5,744 nucleotides of DNA from Christensenella sp036660175 (GTDB lineage Bacteria; Bacillota; Clostridia; Christensenellales; Christensenellaceae): contig JAVXBD010000079.1 of assembly GCA_036660175.1 (NCBI GenBank), forward strand, positions 1 through 5,744, in the 5' to 3' direction. A program made the translations under genes and the position numbers. Below are positions 1 through 5,521 of the stretch, piece by piece. Every line of letters begins with the position of its first letter. Within the stretch, counting starts at the first letter, position 1. Under the pieces are notes generated by a model that did not search any database, was not told the origin of the DNA, and was given only the letters and a program-made list of their open reading frames with translations.

Positions 1-134
1 ACCCACTTTCCATAATATGCAAGCACCATCGCAAGGCATGCCGCACCGCACTCTAACGCTTCCATCTGCATCACCACAGGCACTTTTGCATATCCGTGTA
101 CAACAGGTTTTTTTAGTCGCTTTATGCTCTTCAT
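1..134 (-). CDS. C39-peptidase ABC exporter (NHLM/PCAT type), N-terminus only
   Basis: This gene is cut by the left edge; only 44 codons and two bases are visible. It is too short to be found by length, but its sequence is diagnostic. Residues 18-43 carry the N-terminal motif of peptidase family C39: Gln23 (the expected oxyanion-hole Gln), then Glu-Cys-Gly-Ala-Ala-Cys at 28-33 with Cys29 as the catalytic cysteine, followed by Leu-Ala-Met and a Tyr-Tyr-Gly-Lys ending. The Gln-to-Cys spacing of six matches ComA-like transporters. Family members (about 700 residues) follow this domain with a six-helix membrane domain and an ATPase; they remove a double-glycine-type leader and export the mature peptide. 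The ATG overlaps the stop of the upstream fusion-protein gene (ATGA, 131-134), and a GGTGAGG ribosome site lies 7 bases upstream. The pairing with an NHLM-like fusion protein suggests the RiPP/bacteriocin subtype. The membrane and ATPase domains cannot be checked here. Confidence 0.88.
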   Translation of the reverse strand, partial: MKSIKRLKKPVVHGYAKVPVVMQMEALECGAACLAMVLAYYGKW

Positions 135-619
135 TCCGCCGCCTCACCTAACAAAAATGAAATCGGTTGAATCGGGTTTCCTATAATCTTAACTCTTACA
201 ATACCGTCAGCCACAGTGTCAGAAAAAATGATTACCTCATAATTCCAATCTCCTACATCAAGCATATGCAGAACATAATCCTCATTAAAACGTTTTGCAA
301 CCTCGTCTTTAGAAAAAGGATTTTCATCAATCAGCACCACTTCTGCTGGTTTTCCGTCTACCTCAGCCTTCATGTTGTCTGTGATATTTGCAGGATTATT
401 CACATAGCACGTAACCGTACCCTCCTGCGCTACGCCATTTATCTCTATCACATCTGGAATAGCACCGTATATCCCCCATATAAGCAGCGCACCCAGCAAT
501 ACAACCGCCGCTATAAGCACAATCCAAATACTTGGACGTGATACACGTATATAATCTGTAAGCTGCTCAGGAGATGATATTCTGTCAATGCTTTTTTGCC
601 TAAATAGTGACTCTTTCAT
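131..619 (-). CDS. Short NHLM/HlyD-like peptide-export membrane fusion protein
   Basis: This 162-residue protein has a cytoplasmic N-terminus (1-30) with the FRQKSIDRISSPEQL pattern typical of NHLM bacteriocin-system secretion proteins, one membrane helix (about 31-52), and about 110 extracytoplasmic residues. Family proteins work as the accessory subunit of C39 ABC exporters. Full-length members are usually two to three times longer because the beta-barrel is split by a lipoyl/coiled-coil hairpin. Here the first strand region (about 56-75) runs almost directly into the closing barrel region (about 85-157), which keeps the family-like ENPFSKDEV segment and the QPISFLL ending. The hairpin seems absent rather than frameshifted, because the frame is open throughout and the start and stop fit the operon. 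AAGGAG near the end of the upstream gene, about 12 bases before the ATG, can serve as its ribosome site. Its stop overlaps the start of the C39 transporter gene by 4 bases. The family assignment is by recalled pattern, not a search. Confidence 0.8.
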   Translation of the reverse strand: MKESLFRQKSIDRISSPEQLTDYIRVSRPSIWIVLIAAVVLLGALLIWGIYGAIPDVIEINGVAQEGTVTCYVNNPANITDNMKAEVDGKPAEVVLIDENPFSKDEVAKRFNEDYVLHMLDVGDWNYEVIIFSDTVADGIVRVKIIGNPIQPISFLLGEAAE

Positions 620-623
620 GCCG

Positions 624-1019
624 TTATCGTTCTCCTTCTTTATTACTACAAATCTCCGCAGTACAGCGATTTAGCGCATCACTGATTTGCTCTGACGTCG
701 CTGGATTCACCAAAAACATGGTTACACGCAAGCGATAACTTTGCAGTGCAAATGCTTCTTCATCAGAAATCCAGATAATAGCTGCACTCTCATCTTCCTC
801 TCTTGCACCCATAACCGTTTCCATCCCAAGCGCACCAAAAAGCGCTACCATAACCACTTCGTATTTTTTTTTGCGCATACCATACAGCAGTTCTTCTCTG
901 CGGGAAAAGCAATCTATCTCTACAACCATTTTTGTTTTTTCTTCAAATAAATGAATACCTTCTATTACACTTTCGGCTATTAGCTTATCTGCACATACTG
1001 CAATTTGAATTTTTTTCAT
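624..1019 (-). CDS. Orphan degenerate receiver-domain protein (pseudo-receiver)
   Basis: This 131-residue protein aligns along its length with the receiver domain of the LytTR regulator encoded divergently: a KIQIAV first strand, KKYEVVMVAL as the third strand, IIWIS as the fourth, and LVNP then DALNRC at the fifth strand and last helix. Every active-site position is replaced. The acidic pair is Val8-Cys9, the phospho-acceptor Asp is Ala59, the Thr is Ser85, and the Lys before Pro is Asn105. It ends after the receiver, with no DNA-binding domain. It is therefore probably a non-phosphorylatable receiver fold acting by protein contact. The reading frame extends to 1076, but I chose Met at 1019 because a GGGAGG site lies 8 bases upstream and the receiver fold begins there. 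It is the first gene of the exporter operon, four bases before the fusion-protein gene. The fold is inferred from pattern, and the binding partner is unknown. Confidence 0.72.
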   Translation of the reverse strand: MKKIQIAVCADKLIAESVIEGIHLFEEKTKMVVEIDCFSRREELLYGMRKKKYEVVMVALFGALGMETVMGAREEDESAAIIWISDEEAFALQSYRLRVTMFLVNPATSEQISDALNRCTAEICSNKEGER

Positions 1020-1027
1020 GTTGCTAT

Positions 1028-1033
1028 CCTCCC
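1028..1033 (-). promoter_or_regulatory. Ribosome binding site that sets the pseudo-receiver start
   Basis: GGGAGG lies 8 bases before the ATG at 1019 on the minus strand. The in-frame upstream ATGs, including the one at 1076, have no comparable site, so this decides the start and removes 19 residues from the longest possible reading frame. Confidence 0.8.
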
Positions 1034-1087
1034 GCTCCATACCCGTCATATGCGGCATACTATTTATTTTAAACATATCATAGAATT

Positions 1088-1116
1088 CTTATATGAAGAA
1101 GTATTTTGCACGCAAA
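1088..1116 (-). promoter_or_regulatory. Candidate promoter of the exporter operon
   Basis: On the minus strand, TATAAG (1088-1093) makes a good -10 element. The matching -35 position is TTTGCG (1111-1116) with a 17-base spacer, or TTGCGT with 16. This is a poor -35 hexamer and is itself part of a direct repeat, the arrangement expected of an activator-dependent promoter. Transcription would start near 1081, leaving a leader of about 60 bases. The call is by eye and has not been tested. Confidence 0.45.
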
Positions 1117-1140
1117 GACATTTTTTTTAACGCAAAATCA
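1110..1140. promoter_or_regulatory. Direct-repeat operator candidate for the LytTR regulator
   Basis: ACGCAAAGACA (1110-1120) and ACGCAAAATCA (1130-1140) match at 9 of 11 positions and start exactly 20 bases apart, about two helical turns. A run of eight T lies between them. LytTR regulators typically bind two short direct repeats spaced about two turns apart next to the -35 region. Here the copy nearer the exporter gene overlaps its -35 position. The half-site does not clearly match the known AgrA or ComE consensus, so assignment to this regulator rests on position and spacing. The site is also about 10 bases upstream of the -35 of the rightward promoter and could serve both. Confidence 0.45.
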
Positions 1141-1149
1141 TATTTCCAC

Positions 1150-1178
1150 AAGACAACAATTCTCATATGTGATAAAAT
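1150..1178 (+). promoter_or_regulatory. Candidate promoter of the regulator-kinase operon
   Basis: TAAAAT (1173-1178) matches the -10 consensus at five of six positions and is preceded by TGA, an extended -10. AAGACA (1150-1155) lies 17 bases upstream and shares GACA with the -35 consensus. Transcription would begin near 1185, giving a leader of nearly 90 bases before the regulator gene. The DNA is AT-rich, so chance matches are likely. Confidence 0.4.
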
Positions 1179-1214
1179 AATAATAACATGAAAAAACAAC
1201 ATAATTTTAATGAA

Positions 1215-1252
1215 AAAATACTTACTTTAGCAGAATAAACAATCAGTATTTT
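1215..1252 (+). repeat. Inverted repeat in the regulator leader
   Basis: AAAATACT (1215-1222) and AGTATTTT (1245-1252) are perfect 8-base complements separated by 22 bases, ending ten bases before the regulator's ribosome site. The arms are almost all A/T, so a hairpin would be weak. It may be an operator half-site pair, a leader structure or chance. Confidence 0.25.
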
Positions 1253-1272
1253 AAAAAGATTGAGGAGTTAGG

Positions 1273-1998
1273 ATGCGTATTGCGATTGTAGATGACAATC
1301 CAACTGACAGAAGCGAACTTTTGCAAATGTTAATGCAGTATTGTGATGGTAAAAAAATCGAAGCAGAATATGAACAATTTGATTCTTCCGAAGCATTTCT
1401 ATCTGCTTTTTTGCCGCAAAAATACGATCTTGCTTTTTTAGATGTCTATATGGGCGGTATCAGCGGTATGGACGCTGCACGAAAAGTTTATGCCAGCGAT
1501 GCTCATTGCCGTCTGATTTTCTCTACCACCAGTCATACACACGCTGTAGAAAGTTATGATGTGCGTGCCGCTTATTATCTCACCAAACCGTTGGTATATA
1601 ACCATTTTGTTAAGGCAATGGATTCGTGCTGTCTTGATTTGATTAAAAGCAATCAATATCTGACGTGTCACATCAAACAAATTCAGACACAAGTGCTTTT
1701 GCGCAGTATTGTTTATGTGGACTGTGTGGCACGAAAAACGTGTATCCATCTGAGCAATCAAACGCTTGTTCTTGATGATAGCATCGGGCATATCACAGAA
1801 TTTCTTTTGGCAGATGATCGGTTTTTATGCTGCAATCGGAATGTCATTGTCAATATGGAACAGATTTTATCAGTAGATTCAAGCGATTTTCTACTTACAA
1901 CCAACGAGCATCTTCCTATTCGTCAACGTGGAAAATCAAATGTCAAAAAAAATTATCTGGCATATTCGCTACGTGATTTAAGGAGGAACAACTCATGA
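1273..1998 (+). CDS. LytTR-family response regulator (AgrA/LytR-like)
   Basis: This 241-residue protein is a two-domain transcription regulator. The receiver domain (about 1-120) has the acidic pair Asp7-Asp8, phospho-acceptor Asp57 in the FLDVYMGG segment, the Thr85-Thr86 position and Lys105 before Pro106, so it looks fully competent for phosphorylation. The C-terminal LytTR DNA-binding domain (about 133-236) shows a strand ending in IVYVDC, HLSNQTLVLDDSI, the FLCCNRNVIVNMEQI core and the HLPIRQRGKSNVKK ending, all typical of this fold, which binds paired direct repeats. GAGGAG lies 5 bases before the ATG. The stop overlaps the next gene's start (ATGA, 1995-1998). Its likely partner is the kinase two genes downstream. 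Likely targets are its own operon and the divergent exporter operon, whose promoter carries the direct repeats. Family assignment is firm; the targets are inferred. Confidence 0.93.
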   Translation: MRIAIVDDNPTDRSELLQMLMQYCDGKKIEAEYEQFDSSEAFLSAFLPQKYDLAFLDVYMGGISGMDAARKVYASDAHCRLIFSTTSHTHAVESYDVRAAYYLTKPLVYNHFVKAMDSCCLDLIKSNQYLTCHIKQIQTQVLLRSIVYVDCVARKTCIHLSNQTLVLDDSIGHITEFLLADDRFLCCNRNVIVNMEQILSVDSSDFLLTTNEHLPIRQRGKSNVKKNYLAYSLRDLRRNNS

Positions 1999-3461
1999 AA
2001 TTTGTTAAATCAATCTGCTGCCTCCTCGTATCCGTACTATTCCTTTGCAGTTTTTCTCAGACTTGTATGGCACTTCCCTTTCTTCCTGGTATCACCCCTC
2101 CGCAAGGAGAAATCACAGAAATCCCCAACACTTACCTGTCTTCCTACGGTTCTTTTGCAAGTCAACCTGCAACGCTGTTTCCTGTTGGCTGCCCCGCCGA
2201 TGACATTCTGCACATACTTCCCCATACAATCGACGGTATCATTGGTGCAAGCGGAGAATATGTGCCTTGTAATGTTGCATGGACACCGCCCGATACTTCA
2301 GCTCCAGGCTGGATTTTAGTAACTGGTATGCTAAGTCCACCGCCAGGCTGCACGATTTTATCGGGTCTTGAAACAGTCACTTTTCCAATCATGCTGTATG
2401 CAGATGGTATGTCGTCTGTTGAAAGCTTTGGTCAGCTCTTTTTATACAATCAGCGTATGGAAACCTATCTTGCAGAACTCATTACAGTAGGAGATGAACT
2501 ATCCTCACTAAAATTTCCTGCTTATTCTGCAATAGGTGTTTGCCAAAACGGGCAATACTATCAGTTTCCAGTAAAATGGGATTTATCATCTGTCGACACT
2601 TTAAAAGTCGGAGAATATCCTGTGGTTGGTTTTCCTGAGCTGCCCTCGTGCTTTGCACTTCCAAGTGGATTTATCGGTTTTTCAGCAACTGTCTTTATAG
2701 GCAGCCCATCTGGAATCAGCCTTTTAGCAGTTACACAAAAGTCACTTACCTCTGTATCTTGCGAATGGCAGCAAACCATTTCCGATCCTCAAAATATTCA
2801 TCTGAAATATTCCACTGTTTCTGCAAACGGTCCTTTTGAAGAAGATCCTGTGCTTTCATCGGGTGCTATCTCCGACGGTCAGCAAATAAACACGTATTAT
2901 TCATATTACACGGGAAACAAGCTCTCTATTTCGTTGGATAAACTGGAAAACGAAAAAGAGTATTTCTTTACTATGCAATATAACGGAGTGGAATCAGATG
3001 TTCTTTCCGTCACTGCAAAAGAATCTGGACTTCCTAAAACGCACGGAATCGGCGGAGATAGGGACGGCGGAGATCGTGGCGAACAAGCAGCGCTTCCAAC
3101 ACCCACAATAGCCCCCTCTGCCTCCGCAGCGCCCTCCGCCTCCGCTACAACATCTTCTTCCACTGCACCCTCTGCAGCTCCATCAGCTTTGGTATCCCCA
3201 TCACCACAGCCTTCGGCAACAGAGCCTCTTCAAAAACCACGTGAAACAAAGAATGCCATACTCACTGCAACGAACTCGGTGCCTCCTATCAGCTCTCCGT
3301 CAAGTACCCCAACACCCATTGCTTCTGTACAAATATCCGACAATATAGATACAGAAAACACAATGCCTGTATTTCCTGTTTGGTTAGTCCTCTTATTTGC
3401 TGCTGCCGCCATTTGTTTAGTCATCTGGTTGGTTTGGAGGTGGAAACGGCATGAATCCTAA
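1995..3461 (+). CDS. Membrane-anchored surface protein: Ig-like modules, P/S/T stalk
   Basis: I do not recognise this 488-residue protein as a named family. It has a signal peptide (1-26, probable cleavage after Cys-Met-Ala) and two related beta-sandwich-like modules at about 60-137 and 165-236. Both share a V-x-W strand, a glycine/valine strand, a proline-rich turn, a cysteine (119 and 219) and a Ser-Gly, reminiscent of bacterial Ig-like domains. A third, fibronectin-III-like region spans about 239-341. A Gly/Asp/Arg-rich linker (351-364), a Pro/Ser/Thr/Ala stalk (about 365-457), one membrane helix (about 460-480) and a short basic tail follow. There is no LPXTG motif and no convincing lipobox. 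AGGAGG lies 8 bases before the ATG. The gene overlaps the regulator by 4 bases and the kinase by 11, so it is made with them. A role as ligand-binding or co-receptor subunit of the kinase is plausible but inferred; wall adhesion or stress sensing are alternatives. Confidence 0.78.
   Translation: MKFVKSICCLLVSVLFLCSFSQTCMALPFLPGITPPQGEITEIPNTYLSSYGSFASQPATLFPVGCPADDILHILPHTIDGIIGASGEYVPCNVAWTPPDTSAPGWILVTGMLSPPPGCTILSGLETVTFPIMLYADGMSSVESFGQLFLYNQRMETYLAELITVGDELSSLKFPAYSAIGVCQNGQYYQFPVKWDLSSVDTLKVGEYPVVGFPELPSCFALPSGFIGFSATVFIGSPSGISLLAVTQKSLTSVSCEWQQTISDPQNIHLKYSTVSANGPFEEDPVLSSGAISDGQQINTYYSYYTGNKLSISLDKLENEKEYFFTMQYNGVESDVLSVTAKESGLPKTHGIGGDRDGGDRGEQAALPTPTIAPSASAAPSASATTSSSTAPSAAPSALVSPSPQPSATEPLQKPRETKNAILTATNSVPPISSPSSTPTPIASVQISDNIDTENTMPVFPVWLVLLFAAAAICLVIWLVWRWKRHES
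3111..3146 (+). repeat. Tandem 18-base repeat in the stalk region
   Basis: Two adjacent 18-base units, each encoding Ala-Pro-Ser-Ala-Ser-Ala, match at 15 of 18 positions. They lie in the P/S/T stalk of the surface protein, where copy number could vary in frame between strains. Confidence 0.6.
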
Positions 3462-5370
3462 ACAAAAATCGTGGACATTTCCGATAATGCTTGCACTCGC
3501 ATCGTTATTTGCAGCGTCTGCACTGTTTGGTGCATTGTATATTTGGGATAATAAATATACGCAAACCGCTCCTCAAGCAGACAATGGTGTTTTGGTACTG
3601 ACACAAAACGACCTCACTCAGTATCCCCTGCGTTATTTGGTTCGTGGCTGGGAGCTTTATCCTAATATGCTGTTGACGCCACAAGATTTTGATAACAATC
3701 GCACAGATGGACAAGAAACATATATCGGTCAATATGGCGGCATGGAAGCAGGTGATTTATCCCGCTCTCCTCATGGCAGTTCGACTTATCGCTTAACACT
3801 TCAACTCCCAGTAAAAGAATCGGAATATGCGCTTGATCTTCCCGAAATTTTTTCAGCTTACCAGCTGTATATCAATGGAACGCTTCTTTCAGAGAGCGGC
3901 AATACAAATCCAGCATTCTATGAATCAAGTATTAAAAACAGCATTATTTCTTTTCGTGCAAGCGGTCAAACAGAGCTGATTATTTCCGTTACAGATTATT
4001 CTGGAATTTATAGCGGCATGGTATATCCTCCTGCATTTGGATATTTGCCGACAGTTTTGGCGGCACGTGATGCTCGCTTGCTTTTTCATACTGTCATTTT
4101 GACGATCGCCCTCGGAGGTATTATCGCCGCCCTATACTTTAGAAAACGAAGCAAAAACAGCATTGGGCTTCTGTCTTGTTTGCTGTGTTTATGTTTTGCC
4201 ATAGCTACTTGTTATCCGCTGCTGCATACTTTTTTTAAAACAGCCTATCAGCCATGGTATACGCTTGAAATACTTTCTTTTTATTTCATGCTCCTGCTTA
4301 TGGTTATTCTTCAAAACCGATTATATGACATACCCAGAAAAATTTCTTTCTTCTTTACACTGCCCTGTATCGCTGGTGTCGCCGTTGCCGCTGTTTATTC
4401 GATAGGTGCTGCGGGTTGGAATGCTGCCACGCTGAACGCATTTTCTAATTTTATTATGTTTGTCAAGTTATACACAGCAGGATACTTAATATCCACTTCC
4501 GTTTATGCCATCGCAAAGCAAAAAAAGCATTCCGTTTTTCTTTTCTGTGCAAGCATCTCGTTTGCAGTTGCATTGCTTTTTGATCGTTGTTTTCCGCTAT
4601 ATGAGCCAATCGTTGGCGGCTGGTTTTCTGAAATTGGCGGGCTGATACTGGTCATTGCATTTGAATGTGCATTATGGTCAGAGCTTGCAGATGCTTATCG
4701 ATTCCGTCTTGCTTTTGAATCAGAGCATAAACAAATACAATCCCAACTTGCTATGCAAAAAGAGCATTATCATCAATTATCTGAGCAAGTAGAAAAAGCC
4801 CGCATCGCATCGCATGACCTAAGACATCATATGCGTACGCTAAGCGAGCTTTCTCGTCATGGTTCTTTTACTCAAATCATGCAATATCTTGAAAATTATG
4901 AGCCACATATTGCAGAACAGGAAGTCACCACTTTTACGGATCATTCTACCGCTGATGCTGTATTGCTTTATTACTCTTCCCGTGCAAAACAGGCAAATGC
5001 AATTTATGATGTAAGCATGAATCTTTCCTGTGATCTTAACTTTCCAGACGATGAATTATGTATCCTTTTAAGCAACCTTTTAGAAAATGCAATTGAAGCA
5101 GTTTCACGACAAAAAAGCGGAAAACGATTGATTTATTTGCGTGGCGAACAAGCAGAAAACAAACTTCGCCTCGTCATTGAAAATAGCTTTGACGGAATCA
5201 TTCCCAAAAAAGAAGGACGTTTTATTTCCCTAAAGCATAGTGGCTATGGTATGGGGATTCGTTCCATCGCTCTCCTTGTGGAGCGTCATGGTGGTTTGGT
5301 TTCTTTTGAGGCAGAAAAAAATACTTTTTGTGTATCTATTATGATTCCCATTGTTAAAAGTGATAAGTGA
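3451..5370 (+). CDS. 7TMR-DISM-like sensor histidine kinase with GHKL ATPase
   Basis: This 639-residue membrane kinase starts with a signal-anchor helix (about 10-31). An extracellular domain (about 32-207) follows, with GWELYP, LLTPQDF and a jelly-roll core around SAYQLYINGTLLSESG, resembling the DISMED2/beta-galactosidase-like sugar-binding fold. Seven membrane helices span about 208-410, then a coiled-coil dimerisation region (about 418-490). His455 in SHDLRHHMRTL is the likely phospho-acceptor. The GHKL/HATPase_c_5 domain has its N box at LLSNLLENAIEAV (Asn546) and a G box at GYGMGIRSI (598-606). The layout is 7TMR-DISM input joined to an AgrC/LytS-type output, which normally phosphorylates LytTR regulators. 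GGAGG lies 10 bases before the ATG, and the start overlaps the surface protein gene by 11 bases. The partner is very probably the regulator at 1273-1998. The ligand cannot be told: the input fold suggests carbohydrate or a small molecule, while the neighbouring exporter suggests peptide. Confidence 0.92.
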   Translation: MNPKQKSWTFPIMLALASLFAASALFGALYIWDNKYTQTAPQADNGVLVLTQNDLTQYPLRYLVRGWELYPNMLLTPQDFDNNRTDGQETYIGQYGGMEAGDLSRSPHGSSTYRLTLQLPVKESEYALDLPEIFSAYQLYINGTLLSESGNTNPAFYESSIKNSIISFRASGQTELIISVTDYSGIYSGMVYPPAFGYLPTVLAARDARLLFHTVILTIALGGIIAALYFRKRSKNSIGLLSCLLCLCFAIATCYPLLHTFFKTAYQPWYTLEILSFYFMLLLMVILQNRLYDIPRKISFFFTLPCIAGVAVAAVYSIGAAGWNAATLNAFSNFIMFVKLYTAGYLISTSVYAIAKQKKHSVFLFCASISFAVALLFDRCFPLYEPIVGGWFSEIGGLILVIAFECALWSELADAYRFRLAFESEHKQIQSQLAMQKEHYHQLSEQVEKARIASHDLRHHMRTLSELSRHGSFTQIMQYLENYEPHIAEQEVTTFTDHSTADAVLLYYSSRAKQANAIYDVSMNLSCDLNFPDDELCILLSNLLENAIEAVSRQKSGKRLIYLRGEQAENKLRLVIENSFDGIIPKKEGRFISLKHSGYGMGIRSIALLVERHGGLVSFEAEKNTFCVSIMIPIVKSDK

Positions 5371-5480
5371 TGTGTTATTCAAAGTTCATAAATATCTTAA
5401 TCAGTCAAATCCAATCAATGCAGTATGATTAGAATTAAGAAGCTCTCTTTCGTGTGACAAGAACAAAATCGTCATGACAT
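5371..5480. other. Intergenic spacer after the kinase gene
   Basis: AT-rich spacer between the kinase stop and the terminator-like hairpin. I see no credible gene, ribosome site or RNA in it. It ends with a small perfect palindrome, GTCATGAC (5471-5478), too short to interpret. Confidence 0.5.
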
Positions 5481-5521
5481 AACGAATAAAAGAAAATCAT
5501 TTTATCCGTTTTCTATTTTTT
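5481..5521 (+). terminator. Candidate rho-independent terminator of the kinase operon
   Basis: An 11-base stem (5481-5491 with 5500-5510) closes an 8-base loop and is followed by a T-rich tail (TTCTATTTTTT, 5511-5521). One pair is an A-C mismatch on the plus strand and a G-U wobble on the minus strand. The stem is AT-rich and therefore weak. The tail favours action on rightward transcription. The stem also lies directly beyond the stop of the convergent zinc-ribbon gene, so it may help insulate both, although the minus-strand side lacks a U-rich tail. Confidence 0.5.

Noticed and set aside
167..541. 124-codon plus-strand frame opposite the fusion protein
   Set aside because: It is antisense to a recognisable gene in a coupled operon, with a composition typical of a shadow frame.
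1020..1076. Longer start for the pseudo-receiver, adding 19 residues
   Set aside because: The upstream ATGs lack a good ribosome site, the added residues do not belong to the receiver fold, and the ATG at 1019 has GGGAGG 8 bases upstream.
1188..1238. 16-codon open frame in the regulator leader, a possible leader or signal peptide
   Set aside because: It has no ribosome site, no hydrophobic or double-glycine character, and lies in AT-rich DNA where such short frames arise by chance.
1438..1791. 117-codon minus-strand frame inside the regulator gene
   Set aside because: It is opposite a clear two-domain response regulator and shows no motif or ribosome site of its own.
2046..2076. Lipobox in the surface protein's signal peptide
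   Set aside because: The cysteines at 18 and 24 are preceded by Phe-Leu and Gln-Thr, not the small residue required before a lipidated cysteine.
3111..3146. Repetitive DNA as a possible CRISPR or mobile-element end
   Set aside because: There are only two adjacent 18-base units, in frame within a stalk, with no spacers or terminal inverted repeats.
2906..3163. 85-codon minus-strand frame opposite the stalk region
   Set aside because: Its Ala/Glu/Gly-rich run is just the complement of the repetitive P/S/A stalk codons.
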